Shown here piece by piece: positions 1 to 9,823 of a stretch of 64,000 nucleotides of DNA. This stretch comes from Marinobacter mangrovi (GTDB lineage Bacteria; Pseudomonadota; Gammaproteobacteria; Pseudomonadales; Oleiphilaceae). Each line of letters starts with the position of its first letter. The first letter of the stretch is position 1. Under the pieces are notes generated by a model. That model was given only the letters and a program-made list of their open reading frames with translations. It searched no databases and was not told the DNA's origin. The translations under genes were made by a program, and so were the position numbers. The DNA is taken from positions 372,001 to 436,000 of the forward strand of contig NZ_JAERVO010000001.1 of NCBI RefSeq assembly GCF_016798325.1. Reading direction: 5' to 3'.

Positions 1-1
1 G

Positions 2-772
2 GCGGCCGGGCCGCATACGGCGGTGGTGGAAATCAATGGCCCCATCGCTGCGGATGAAGAGGCCAATGCGGATGATGTCATCGCCGCGCTGCGGGATGCC
101 TTCGACGCGCCGGATGCCAAAGCGGTCCTGCTGCGTATCAACAGTCCCGGCGGGAGTCCGGTGCAGGCGGGTTACATCAATGATGAAATCGAACGTCTGA
201 AAGGCGAGCATCCGGACAAGAAGGTCTACGCCGTGATCTCCGATATTGGCGCGTCCGGTGCCTACTATATTGCGGTTGCCGCGGATGAGATCTACGCCGA
301 CAAAGCGAGTCTGGTGGGGTCGATCGGTGTGGTGGCCGGTGGATTCGGCTTTACCGGGCTGATGGACAAGCTGGGTGTGGAGCGGCGGCTCTATACCGCC
401 GGCAAGAACAAGGCGTTTCTTGATCCGTTCTCACCGGAAAAGCCGGGGGAAGTGGCTTTCTGGCAGAACGTGCTGGAAACCACGCATCAGCAGTTTATCG
501 AACAGGTTCGGGAAGGACGCGGCGATCGTCTGAAAGAGAGCGACGAGTTGTTCAGCGGTCTGGTCTGGACCGGCGAGCAGGCGCTGAAGCTGGGCCTGAT
601 CGATGGCCTGGGCAGTGCCAGCTACGTGGCGCGCGACGTGGTTGGTGAAAAGGAGCTGGTCGATTACAGCCATAAGCCGTCGCCATTCAAGCAGTTGGTC
701 GACGACCTGGGCGTCTCCGTGGGCAGCGGGCTGGCCCAGGCGCTGGTTCAGTCGCGCCTGGAATTGCGGTAG
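2..772 (+). CDS. sppA: Signal peptide peptidase SppA (S49 family), 5' end missing
   Basis: The reading frame is open at the window edge, so the N-terminus (membrane anchor and first part of the protease domain) lies outside. The visible part is the S49 protease core: a substrate-groove segment RINSPGGSP, then the nucleophile context GASGAYYIA (Ser about 78 codons after the GTG at 23), then the TAGKNKAF segment that carries the general-base lysine in short SppA proteins. Members of this family are inner-membrane proteases that cut remnant signal peptides. The roughly 36 kDa type is expected because there is no second protease-like repeat in what is visible. The last 25 bases overlap the 3' end of maf on the other strand, and there is no terminator hairpin between the two. 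Identification is firm; the start cannot be seen. Confidence 0.93.
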   Translation, partial: AAGPHTAVVEINGPIAADEEANADDVIAALRDAFDAPDAKAVLLRINSPGGSPVQAGYINDEIERLKGEHPDKKVYAVISDIGASGAYYIAVAADEIYADKASLVGSIGVVAGGFGFTGLMDKLGVERRLYTAGKNKAFLDPFSPEKPGEVAFWQNVLETTHQQFIEQVREGRGDRLKESDELFSGLVWTGEQALKLGLIDGLGSASYVARDVVGEKELVDYSHKPSPFKQLVDDLGVSVGSGLAQALVQSRLELR

Positions 773-1365
773 GCCGCGGCAATCGGGTCGATGCCCTGGG
801 TTTTCAGCAGATCGACCAGGGCGATGAGCGGCAGGCCGATCAGGCTGTTCGGGTCGCGTCCCTCGAAGGCGCGGAACAGGGCGATGCCGAGGCCCTCCAT
901 GCGAAAGCTGCCAGCGCAGTCGTAAGGCTGTTCCACACTGAGGTACTGGTCGATGGTTTCGTGGTCCAGGTCGCGAAAGTGGACGCGGAACGGCTCGCAA
1001 AGACTCCAGGTGCTGCCGGAGTCGGCGTCCGTCAGAGCCAGGCCGGTGTGGAAAAGTACGGATTGGCTGCTGCAGGCCGCGAGTTGCTGCTGGGCAATGG
1101 CATGGTCGCCGGGTTTGTTGAGTAAGGTGCCATCGGCCAACTCGGCAACCTGGTCCGAGCCAATGATCAGGTGGCCCGGATAGCGCCCGACCAGGGCTTC
1201 CGCCTTGCCTTCCGCCAGGCGTACCGCCAGGTCTTCCGCGGTTTCTCCGGCGAACGGGGTCTCGTCAATGTCCGGGGAGGCGCATATGAACGGCAGTTGC
1301 AGGCGTTCCAGCAAGGCTTTGCGGTAAGGTGATGACGAGGCGAGAAGCAGTGGTTTGACGGTCAT
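748..1365 (-). CDS. maf: Maf/YceF nucleoside triphosphate pyrophosphatase
   Basis: A 205-residue Maf-family protein. The N-terminal signature LLLASSSPYRKALLERL and the GSDQV motif near residue 70 are typical of the YceF branch, which hydrolyses 7-methyl-GTP and related modified nucleotides to monophosphate and pyrophosphate. The open frame runs about 100 codons further upstream, but homologs begin at MTVKPLLLASSS, so the ATG at 1365 is chosen; a short purine run (AGAGA) lies just before it. The gene is divergent from yceD (163 bp apart) and tail-to-tail with sppA with a 25-bp overlap. Sequence similarity supports the family strongly; the exact substrate is taken from known YceF proteins. Confidence 0.92.
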   Translation of the reverse strand: MTVKPLLLASSSPYRKALLERLQLPFICASPDIDETPFAGETAEDLAVRLAEGKAEALVGRYPGHLIIGSDQVAELADGTLLNKPGDHAIAQQQLAACSSQSVLFHTGLALTDADSGSTWSLCEPFRVHFRDLDHETIDQYLSVEQPYDCAGSFRMEGLGIALFRAFEGRDPNSLIGLPLIALVDLLKTQGIDPIAAAYRNSRRD

Positions 1366-1489
1366 GATGGTCTCTGGCGGCCGTGATTTCGGCAAGGATA
1401 CCGGACCCGATCGATCATCGAAATCCTCCGTACGGCTTCTGCCGACACGGCAAAGCTTGTGTAATTGCCGAAATAACGCGCAGAAGGCT

Positions 1490-1518
1490 TTGACAGCCGC
1501 AGGGCGGGGCCCTAAAAT
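1490..1518 (+). promoter_or_regulatory. Sigma-70 promoter of yceD operon
   Basis: TTGACA at 1490-1495 and TAAAAT at 1513-1518 are separated by exactly 17 bp, a near-perfect housekeeping promoter. The expected transcription start is about 1525, only about 3 nt before the yceD ATG at 1528. The transcript would be nearly leaderless. It should also drive rpmF and plsX, for which no separate strong promoter was seen. Confidence 0.8.
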
Positions 1519-1527
1519 TGCGCGCCT

Positions 1528-2073
1528 ATGTCGAATGCCGAGCTGCCCCGGACCGTTGAACCCAACAAGCTTGCTGAAAAAGAAGCGAGTCTTGACGGTG
1601 TCATTGCATTGCGTTCGCTCCCCCGATTCGCAGCCTTGCTGCTTGATCAGGAGGGCGACGTCAGTGTCCATTTGCAGTTTGGAATGGATGCGGAAAAGCG
1701 CCGGATCGTCGAGGGGCGTCTGGACGCGCCGGTTGTTCTCGAATGTCAGCGTTGTATGTCGGCGATGAATGCGTCTCTGGCGTCGTCGTTCCAGTTGGGG
1801 TTGGTGGTCAGTGACGAGCAGGCACGCCAGTTGCCGCGGGATCTGGAGCCTTTCCTAATGGACGACTTCGAGGCGGATCTCTGGCAGATGGTCGAGGATG
1901 AGCTGTTACTGGTCATCCCGCCGTATCCGCTGCATGAGCTTGAGGATTGTCCGGCTGCCGGCACCCTCGAGGCGCTCGACGCCGAGCAGGATGAACAGCC
2001 GGATGACGAACCGGAGCAGCGCGAGAATCCGTTCAGTGTTCTGGCGGAGCTCAAGAAAAAAGACGATCACTGA
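1528..2073 (+). CDS. yceD: YceD family protein (DUF177), 23S rRNA accumulation protein
   Basis: This 181-residue protein matches YceD/DUF177 along its length: N-terminal LPRTVEPNKLAEKE, central cysteine motif ECQRCM near residue 75, the MVEDELLL segment and the C-terminal NPFSVLAELKKK. YceD proteins are needed for normal 23S rRNA levels and almost always lie just before rpmF, as here. The ATG at 1528 aligns with the start of known YceD proteins, so a later start is unlikely. No Shine-Dalgarno sequence can fit, because a strong promoter ends at 1518. The acidic stretch DAEQDEQPDDEPEQ near residue 160 looks like a flexible linker. Family assignment is firm; molecular mechanism is not known from the sequence. 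Confidence 0.93.
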   Translation: MSNAELPRTVEPNKLAEKEASLDGVIALRSLPRFAALLLDQEGDVSVHLQFGMDAEKRRIVEGRLDAPVVLECQRCMSAMNASLASSFQLGLVVSDEQARQLPRDLEPFLMDDFEADLWQMVEDELLLVIPPYPLHELEDCPAAGTLEALDAEQDEQPDDEPEQRENPFSVLAELKKKDDH

Positions 2074-2154
2074 TTCGCAGTGCGTCGCGGAACAGGACGC
2101 CGGTCGCTGAACAGCGCACGGCGCTTTAATATTTTTTAGCTCAGGAGTAATACC

Positions 2155-2334
2155 ATGGCTGTACAACAGAACCGTAAGACCCGCTCCAAGCGCGGCATGC
2201 GTCGTTCTCACGATGCACTGGGCACTGCGGCCCTGTCAGTTGATTCCACCACTGGCGAAGTGCATCGTCGTCACCACGTTTCCCCGGACGGTTTCTACCG
2301 TGGGAAGCAGGTCGTCGAGACTCGCGACGAGTAA
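2155..2334 (+). CDS. rpmF: 50S ribosomal protein L32
   Basis: A 59-codon gene. The product starts [20 protein letters not shown] and continues with [17 protein letters not shown], the typical bacterial L32 pattern. It lacks the CxxC zinc motif found in some L32 paralogs. AGGAG at 2143-2147 gives an ideal ribosome-binding site 7 bases before ATG. It sits between yceD and plsX in the conserved order and is presumably cotranscribed with them. L32 belongs to the large ribosomal subunit. Confidence 0.97.
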   Translation: MAVQQNRKTRSKRGMRRSHDALGTAALSVDSTTGEVHRRHHVSPDGFYRGKQVVETRDE

Positions 2335-2407
2335 TTGAGCCGGTGCGGCCCGCCATTGTCCGTGTTCGACAGGACACAACCGGCCGCATCCGCCTGCAAG
2401 GTGAACG

Positions 2408-3409
2408 ATGACTTCGATCACCATTGCCGTTGATGCGATGAGCGGTGACCGCGGTCCCGCCATCGCCGTCTCGGCAGCGCTTGACGCTGTTCGGGAAAAC
2501 GAATCCCTGAGCATCATTCTTGTGGGGCAGCAAAGTGAGCTCGAGACCTCTCTGACCGAATCCCATCCCCGCATCCGTATCGTCGAAGCGATCGACGTGG
2601 TCCGGATGAATGAACGACCCTCCCACGCTTTACGTCACAGACAGCATTCTTCGATGGCCGTTGCCTTGCGCCTGGTGCGCGATGGTGAAGCCCAGGGCTG
2701 TGTCAGCGCCGGCAATACCGGTGCGTTGATGGCCTTTGGACGCTCCCTGCTGCGCATGTATCCGGGCATTGAGCGGCCGGCCATCGTCAAGCTGATCCCC
2801 TCGCTGCGCGGGCGATGCCATGTGCTGGACCTGGGTGCCAACGTCGATGCCTCGGCGGAAAACCTGTACCAGTATGCCCTGATGGGATCCCTGATGGCCT
2901 CTGCCGTGAACAGCCTGCAGGAGCCTCGCGTGGCCCTGCTCAATGTCGGTGAAGAGGAAATCAAGGGGAACGAACAGGTCCGTTTGGCGTCCCACATGCT
3001 GGCCCAATGCGAGACCCTCAACTATATCGGGTATGTGGAAGGCAGCGATCTGTTCCGGGACGTGGCCGATGTGGTGGTTTGTGACGGGTTCGTCGGCAAC
3101 ATCGCCCTGAAAACCGGTGAAGGCGTCGCCGCCATGCTGATGGAGTTGCTGGATCAGACGTTCACCCGGACGCTGTATGGCCGGATGATTGGCTGGCTCG
3201 CGCGCCCGACACTGACGCGACTGCTCAAGACCATTGATCCCTCGCGCCACAACGGCGCCAGTCTGCTGGGTCTGCAGGGCGTGGTGATCAAGAGCCACGG
3301 TAATGCCAATGAGCGGGCCATGCTGGCTGCGATCCGGCAGGCTTATCGTGAGGTGCGTCTCGAGGTACCCCGTCGCATCAATGAGCAACTGGACGAATTG
3401 ATGATCTGA
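2408..3409 (+). CDS. plsX: Phosphate acyltransferase PlsX
   Basis: The 333-residue protein has the PlsX hallmarks: ITIAVDAMSGDRGP at the N-terminus, VSAGNTGALMAFG near residue 100, LDLGANVDASAENL near 140, LLNVGEEEIKGNE near 180 and VVCDGFVGNIALKT near 225. PlsX converts acyl-ACP to acyl-phosphate, the donor used by PlsY in phospholipid synthesis, and works at the cytoplasmic face of the membrane. Length agrees with the family. In many gammaproteobacteria fabH follows plsX; here the next gene is fabD. The 78-bp gap before fabD has no clear terminator, so readthrough is likely. Confidence 0.96.
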   Translation: MTSITIAVDAMSGDRGPAIAVSAALDAVRENESLSIILVGQQSELETSLTESHPRIRIVEAIDVVRMNERPSHALRHRQHSSMAVALRLVRDGEAQGCVSAGNTGALMAFGRSLLRMYPGIERPAIVKLIPSLRGRCHVLDLGANVDASAENLYQYALMGSLMASAVNSLQEPRVALLNVGEEEIKGNEQVRLASHMLAQCETLNYIGYVEGSDLFRDVADVVVCDGFVGNIALKTGEGVAAMLMELLDQTFTRTLYGRMIGWLARPTLTRLLKTIDPSRHNGASLLGLQGVVIKSHGNANERAMLAAIRQAYREVRLEVPRRINEQLDELMI

Positions 3410-3487
3410 AGCCCCGTGTTTTGTGGTCTCAAGGCTTGTACCATTGGCTAATCTTCTCAGGCACAAAACAGGGGTAGACTGAGCGCC

Positions 3488-4423
3488 ATGAAATCAGCAT
3501 TTCTTTTCCCGGGACAGGGATCACAATCGATAGGCATGCTTGGTGAGGCGGCAGAAGCCTGGCCGATCATTGCTCAGACATTCTCCGAAGCGTCCCAGGT
3601 GCTGGGCTTTGATCTCTGGTCGATTTGCAAGGATGGTCCGGAAGACGAGCTCAATTCCACCGCCATCACCCAGCCGGCGTTGCTCACAGCCAGTGTAGCT
3701 CTTTGGCGACAGTGGTTTGTTGCGGACGGCCCGCGTCCTGACTTCCTGGCAGGTCACAGCCTCGGCGAGTACAGTGCGCTGGTTGCGGCGGAAAGCCTGA
3801 ACTTCTTCGACGCGGTCAAGCTGGTTCGCCTTCGTGGCGAGCTGATGCAGGATGCGGTTCCGGCAGGTCAGGGCCGTATGGCAGCCATTCTGGGCCTTGA
3901 AGACGATGTGGTCATCGCGGCGTGTGAAGAGGCGGCCGAAGGCGATGTTGTCGCGGCGGTCAACTTCAATGCGCCGGGCCAGGTTGTTGTTGCGGGCAGC
4001 ACCGCAGCGGTCGATCGGGCCATCGAAATCTGTAAGGGTAAGGGCGCGAAGCGCGCACTGCCGCTTCCGGTCAGCGTACCTTCCCACTGCGCCCTGATGA
4101 AGCCGGCCGCCGACGAGCTGGCCAAGGCGCTGGATGACGTTAATTTCAACGATGCTGTCATACCGGTCGTGCAGAATGTGAATGCGGCACCGGAGCAGGA
4201 TCGCAACAGCCTCAAGGAAAACCTCCTGCGTCAGCTGTATTCGCCGGTGCAGTGGACGGATTCCGTCCGCTACCTGAGCGAGGAAGGCGTCGAGGCTGCC
4301 GTCGAGTGTGGTCCCGGCAAAGTGTTGGCCGGCCTGGCCAAACGCATTGACCGCAACCTCAGCGTGTTCCCGATCGAAAGTCCGGACGCGTTGCAGAAGG
4401 CCCTTGACGGGGTTAAAGGATAA
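3488..4423 (+). CDS. fabD: Malonyl-CoA:ACP transacylase
   Basis: This 311-residue protein begins with AFLFPGQGSQSIGML and carries the acyltransferase active site GHSLGEYSA with the nucleophile at Ser91 and the partner histidine in PSHCALM at His200. FabD moves the malonyl group from CoA to ACP, feeding every elongation round of fatty-acid synthesis. Length is standard. A purine-rich ribosome site (GGGGTAGA) lies before ATG 3488. It is followed after 19 bp by fabG and belongs to the fab cluster. With fabH absent at this locus, the condensing enzyme that starts chains must be encoded elsewhere. Confidence 0.96.
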   Translation: MKSAFLFPGQGSQSIGMLGEAAEAWPIIAQTFSEASQVLGFDLWSICKDGPEDELNSTAITQPALLTASVALWRQWFVADGPRPDFLAGHSLGEYSALVAAESLNFFDAVKLVRLRGELMQDAVPAGQGRMAAILGLEDDVVIAACEEAAEGDVVAAVNFNAPGQVVVAGSTAAVDRAIEICKGKGAKRALPLPVSVPSHCALMKPAADELAKALDDVNFNDAVIPVVQNVNAAPEQDRNSLKENLLRQLYSPVQWTDSVRYLSEEGVEAAVECGPGKVLAGLAKRIDRNLSVFPIESPDALQKALDGVKG

Positions 4424-4442
4424 GACAGGAGAGACACGGTAT

Positions 4443-5180
4443 ATGTCACTGGAAGGCAAGGTTGCCCTGGTTACCGGCGCCAGCCGGGGAATTGGCCGGG
4501 AAATTGCGAAAGTGCTCGCCGATCGTGGCGCGGTGGTGATCGGCACGGCCACGTCCGAAGCGGGCGCTGAGGGTATCACCGAAGCCCTGTCCTCCAAGGG
4601 CGGGTATGGGATCGTGATGAACGTGTCCGATGCGGAGAGCATCGACGCGGGACTGAAAGCCGTCACTGAAAAGTCCGGTGCGCCGGTGATTCTCGTGAAC
4701 AACGCGGGTATTACCCGTGACAACCTGCTGATGCGGATGAAGGAAGACGACTGGGATGCGGTGATCAACACCAACCTCAGCTCGATCTATCGCACCAGCA
4801 AGGCGGTGCTGCGAGGGATGGCCAAGGCGCGCTGGGGCCGGATCATCAACATCAGTTCCGTGGTCGCCGGTATGGGCAACCCGGGACAGGTGAACTACTG
4901 TGCGGCCAAAGCCGGCGTCGAGGGTATGACCCGCAGTCTGGCAAAAGAGATGGCCAATCGCGGTATCACGGTAAACAGCGTGGCACCGGGCTTTATTGAT
5001 ACGGATATGACGAAGAAACTGGACGACAGCCAGCGGGACGCTATGATGAGTGTCATTCCCGCCGGTCGTCTGGGCGAGCCGGAAGAGGTTGCTGCGGTGG
5101 TGGCGTTCCTGGCTTCACAGGAAGCGGCCTACGTCACCGGGGAAACCATTAACGTGAACGGTGGTATGTTCATGGGATAA
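4443..5180 (+). CDS. fabG: 3-oxoacyl-ACP reductase FabG
   Basis: A 245-residue short-chain dehydrogenase. The NADPH-binding motif TGASRGIGRE is at residues 11-20, NNAGITRDNLLMRM near 86, and the catalytic Ser139, Tyr152 and Lys156 occur in NISSVVAGMGNPG and NYCAAKAG. It reduces 3-oxoacyl-ACP in the fatty-acid cycle. The frame is open upstream into fabD, but ATG 4443 matches the known N-terminus and is preceded by AGGAG. The C-terminal VNGGMFMG is typical. It lies between fabD and acpP as in most gammaproteobacteria. Confidence 0.96.
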   Translation: MSLEGKVALVTGASRGIGREIAKVLADRGAVVIGTATSEAGAEGITEALSSKGGYGIVMNVSDAESIDAGLKAVTEKSGAPVILVNNAGITRDNLLMRMKEDDWDAVINTNLSSIYRTSKAVLRGMAKARWGRIINISSVVAGMGNPGQVNYCAAKAGVEGMTRSLAKEMANRGITVNSVAPGFIDTDMTKKLDDSQRDAMMSVIPAGRLGEPEEVAAVVAFLASQEAAYVTGETINVNGGMFMG

Positions 5181-5302
5181 TGGGTTTGTTGTAACCCTTT
5201 GAACAACAAGCCTTTAGCTTCAAACCCTGCTTGTTTGCGGGTGGGGATTACACTAAACTGCACACAAATTCAGTGCTTGGTTGCGAATTAAGTGAGGAAA
5301 CT

Positions 5303-5536
5303 ATGAGTACAGTCGAAGAGCGCGTGAAGAAGATTGTTTGTGAACAGCTGGGCGTCAAGGAGTCTGAAGTTCAGAACACGTCTTCTTTCGTAGAGGATCT
5401 GGGCGCGGATTCACTGGACACCGTTGAGCTGGTCATGGCTCTCGAAGAGGAATTCGAGACCGAGATTCCTGACGAAGAAGCTGAGAAGCTCGCCAGTGTT
5501 CAGGACGCGATCGACTACATCGTCGCGCATACCTGA
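5303..5536 (+). CDS. acpP: Acyl carrier protein
   Basis: A 77-residue acidic protein with the phosphopantetheine attachment motif [10 protein letters not shown]; the serine is residue 37. ACP carries growing acyl chains for the Fab enzymes and supplies acyl groups to PlsX and lipid A enzymes. The ORF is open further upstream, but ATG 5303 preceded by GTGAGGAAA gives the standard N-terminus [10 protein letters not shown]. The 122-bp gap after fabG contains a TACACT element near 5249 that might be part of a separate promoter, which is common for acpP, but no good -35 was found. A strong terminator follows 30 bp downstream. Confidence 0.97.
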   Translation: MSTVEERVKKIVCEQLGVKESEVQNTSSFVEDLGADSLDTVELVMALEEEFETEIPDEEAEKLASVQDAIDYIVAHT

Positions 5537-5565
5537 TACTCAGTTTTATTGAAAGCCAAGCAGAA

Positions 5566-5601
5566 GCCGTCCTTAGTCGGGTCATTAAGGGCGGCTTTTT
5601 T
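5566..5601 (+). terminator. Rho-independent terminator after acpP
   Basis: A 10-bp stem (GCCGTCCTTA pairs with TAAGGGCGGC, one G-U pair) with a 10-nt loop is followed by six T residues. It separates acpP from fabF, so fabF probably depends on its own promoter or on readthrough. Confidence 0.85.
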
Positions 5602-5854
5602 ATTGGCGTCAGGGTGTCAGGCGATGGCGAACTGCATCGAATTGTGCAGTGAGTCGGATGCCATGACAGCCGATATGTGACATTGTCACAATAACGTCAC
5701 CGGGGTTTGCGATAAACCGCGAGGTCCGGTGTCTCTTTCCGGGTGACGGCCGGAAGCGGGCGAATAACGAGTCGCCCTGTGAACAACAATGACCCAATGA
5801 TGATGGTGAGCCGGCTGCATATCCGGCGACCGACGGGAAACAATAGGTGATTCA
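5602..5854 (+). other. Intergenic region acpP-fabF
   Basis: Together with the terminator, this forms a 318-bp gap without a credible gene. It holds the palindrome at 5676-5690 and a smaller inverted repeat GGTTT-GCGAT-AAACC about 20 bp further on. No clear consensus promoter was found. The final AGGTGA just before 5855 is the ribosome-binding site of fabF. Confidence 0.5.
5676..5690. promoter_or_regulatory. 15-bp palindrome, candidate operator upstream of fabF
   Basis: TGTGACA-T-TGTCACA is a perfect 7-bp inverted repeat around one central base, 165 bp before fabF. It resembles a CRP half-site pair (TGTGA/TCACA) but the central spacing is 5 rather than 6 bases, so it is not a standard CRP site. 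The binding protein is unknown. Confidence 0.45.
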
Positions 5855-7099
5855 ATGATGTCTGGACGACGTGTCGTAATCACGGGTCTCGGTACTGTCT
5901 CTCCGCTGGGTAACGACGTGGCCTCCACCTGGGAGGGCATTCGTACCGGCCGCAGCGGTATCGGGCCGATTGACCGGTTTGATTCGACGGATTTCAACAC
6001 GCGGATTGGCGGAGCGGTCAAGGATCTCGATCTGGAGCAATACCTGAGCGCGAAAGACGCTCGCAAGATGGATGCCTTCATCCATTATGGCATTGCAGCG
6101 GCGACGCAGGCCGTGCAGGACAGTGGTCTGGATGCCGAGGGATCCTGTGACCTCGACCGCGTTGGGATTGCCATCGGCTCCGGTATCGGCGGCCTGGAAT
6201 TCATTGAAAAGAACGTCCTGATCCTGGAAGAGAAGGGCCCGCGTAAGGTGTCTCCTTTCTTCGTCCCGGCATCTGTCATCAACATGGTGGCCGGTAACGT
6301 GGCCATCCGATTCGGCTTTAAAGGGCCGAACATCGCTATCACTACGGCGTGCACTACGGGTACTCACAATATCGGTTACGCCGCTCGAACCATCCAGTAC
6401 GGGGATGCGGATGTGATGCTGGCCGGCGGTTCCGAAATGGCGACCACGCCGACCGGTATTGCCGCTTTTGGCTCTGCCCGTGCCCTGTCCACCCGCAACG
6501 ATGAGCCGGAAAAGGCCAGTCGCCCGTGGGATAAGGACCGTGACGGGTTTGTACTGAGTGACGGCGCCGGTGTCCTGGTGCTTGAAGAGCTGGAGCACGC
6601 CAAGCGCCGTGGTGCGACCATCTATGGCGAAGTCGTCGGTTTCGGCATGAGCGACGACGCCCATCACATCACCGCCCCGTCGGGTGAGGGCGCCCAGCGT
6701 TCCATGCAGAACGCCCTGCGTGATGCCGGTATCGAGCCGTCTGACATTGGCTACATCAATGCTCACGGCACCTCGACGTCCGTTGGCGACGTGGCGGAGG
6801 TCGATGCCGTCAAGGCGGTGTTTGGCGATCACGCTTACAAGCTGGCGATGTCCAGCACCAAGTCCATGACCGGCCATCTGCTGGGTGCCGCCGGCGCGGT
6901 GGAAGCAATCTTCTCGCTGCTGGCCCTGCGCGACGGCATTCTGCCGCCAACGATCAATCTGGATAACCCGGAGGACGGGTGCGATCTGGATTTCGTCCCG
7001 CATAAAGCCCGCGAAGCGGAGCTCAATGCCGTACTGTCCAATTCCTTCGGTTTTGGCGGCACCAACGGCACCCTGATCTTCCGTCGCTACGAGGACTGA
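5855..7099 (+). CDS. fabF: 3-oxoacyl-ACP synthase II (KAS II) FabF
   Basis: A 414-residue condensing enzyme. The active-site cysteine is Cys166 in [12 protein letters not shown], with histidines His304 ([11 protein letters not shown]) and His341 ([11 protein letters not shown]), the Cys-His-His triad of FabF/FabB. It elongates acyl-ACP with malonyl-ACP. Two ATG codons stand side by side at 5855 and 5858; AGGTGA upstream fits either. It is 8 bp ahead of pabC, with which it is probably cotranscribed. The position after acpP and before pabC is the conserved order. Confidence 0.96.
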   Translation: MMSGRRVVITGLGTVSPLGNDVASTWEGIRTGRSGIGPIDRFDSTDFNTRIGGAVKDLDLEQYLSAKDARKMDAFIHYGIAAATQAVQDSGLDAEGSCDLDRVGIAIGSGIGGLEFIEKNVLILEEKGPRKVSPFFVPASVINMVAGNVAIRFGFKGPNIAITTACTTGTHNIGYAARTIQYGDADVMLAGGSEMATTPTGIAAFGSARALSTRNDEPEKASRPWDKDRDGFVLSDGAGVLVLEELEHAKRRGATIYGEVVGFGMSDDAHHITAPSGEGAQRSMQNALRDAGIEPSDIGYINAHGTSTSVGDVAEVDAVKAVFGDHAYKLAMSSTKSMTGHLLGAAGAVEAIFSLLALRDGILPPTINLDNPEDGCDLDFVPHKAREAELNAVLSNSFGFGGTNGTLIFRRYED

Positions 7100-7107
7100 T
7101 CCGGTCC

Positions 7108-7920
7108 GTGCTGGAACGCATCTGGGCCGATGAGGCCACGCTCCCGGCCAGTGATCGGGGGCTGGCCTACGGCGACGGTTTGTTTGAGACAATCCGTATC
7201 AACGGCCGAGAGCCCCGTTTCCGGGGTCGGCACCTCCGGCGTCTTGTCGACGACGCCGCCCGGCTGGGCATTCCGGTCGACATGGACGAGCTGGCCATTG
7301 CCCTGGACGACGCGGTTGATCGATACGCCACGCCCGGGAACTGGGTTCTGAAATTGATCCTGACCCGGGGGAGCGGCGGCCGAGGCTATCGCCCGCCGGC
7401 GTCTGTCCAGCCCCGGCTTTGTCTCAGCCGTCATGACTGTCCGCCGTCTCCGTCGCAGCCCGTCGCGGTATCCCGCTGTCCCCATCCGCTGGTCGTCGAC
7501 CCCCGATTGGCTGGCATCAAAAGCCTCAATCGTCTGCCTCAGGTCCTGGCCAGCCAGGGCATGCCAGAGTGGGCGTACGAGGCGTTGATGGGAAGCCCGG
7601 ACGGTGATCTTCTGGAAGGAACCCGCACCAATATCATGGCCCGGATCGGCGATCACTGGGTGACGCCGGCAGTGGAATCGCTGGCCGTGGCCGGCGTGGC
7701 GCGGCAGGCGGCACTTGATGAACTGGGCCGTTTAGGAGAATCTGTGCAGCTGCGCGCCATTACCCGGGCGGATATCCACGATCCGGCGTTTGGCGGCCTG
7801 ATGCTGATGAACAGCGTCGTGGGCGGCATTGTGGTCGGCCGGATCGACCAGTTCGAGTTGCCTCAGAGCGAGGCGCTTGCCAGAATCCGGTCCTTTCTTT
7901 CGGATGCAGTTGGATCCTGA
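7108..7920 (+). CDS. pabC: Aminodeoxychorismate lyase PabC
   Basis: A 270-residue fold-type IV PLP enzyme. The cofactor lysine is Lys138 in LAGIKSLNRLPQVLA; YGDGLFETIR (residues 21-30) and EGTRTNIM (about 171) are class signatures. It splits 4-amino-4-deoxychorismate into p-aminobenzoate and pyruvate for folate synthesis. The start is GTG 7108, 8 bp after fabF. The next gene mltG begins 2 bp after its stop, so fabF-pabC-mltG-tmk form one unit. A branched-chain or D-amino-acid aminotransferase is the main alternative, but the location between fabF and mltG argues for PabC. Confidence 0.93.
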   Translation: MLERIWADEATLPASDRGLAYGDGLFETIRINGREPRFRGRHLRRLVDDAARLGIPVDMDELAIALDDAVDRYATPGNWVLKLILTRGSGGRGYRPPASVQPRLCLSRHDCPPSPSQPVAVSRCPHPLVVDPRLAGIKSLNRLPQVLASQGMPEWAYEALMGSPDGDLLEGTRTNIMARIGDHWVTPAVESLAVAGVARQAALDELGRLGESVQLRAITRADIHDPAFGGLMLMNSVVGGIVVGRIDQFELPQSEALARIRSFLSDAVGS

Positions 7921-7922
7921 TC

Positions 7923-9604
<1,682 letters not shown>

Positions 9605-9664
9605 GTCATCGTGTTAGCGGGTGACAGACTCGCAGCGTCGATTTCGACCTGCCTTTGATTTGTC

Positions 9665-9673
9665 TGCTACGCT
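9665..9673 (+). promoter_or_regulatory. Possible extended -10 promoter element
   Basis: TGC-TACGCT forms an extended -10 element about 150 bp before the DUF2235-PilZ gene. A weak -35 (TTCGAC at 9643-9648) is 19 bp upstream. This is the only promoter-like signal seen in the 219-bp gap after tmk. Confidence 0.3.
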
Positions 9674-9823
9674 TCTGGAGTGATCAAATAATAGTCAGTC
9701 TGACGTGTCGCAACGGCAGGTCGGACGCTGGTTCATCAGGTGGAGCGCGAATCGGAATCCTGCCGTACCGATCGTCCCTGTTTGCATTCGGTGACGCCTG
9801 CCGCAAGCATGGAGGGGATGGTG

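Noticed and set aside
5676-5690. Canonical CRP site
   Set aside because: The half-sites TGTGA and TCACA are present but are 5 rather than 6 bases apart, so I list it only as an unassigned palindrome.
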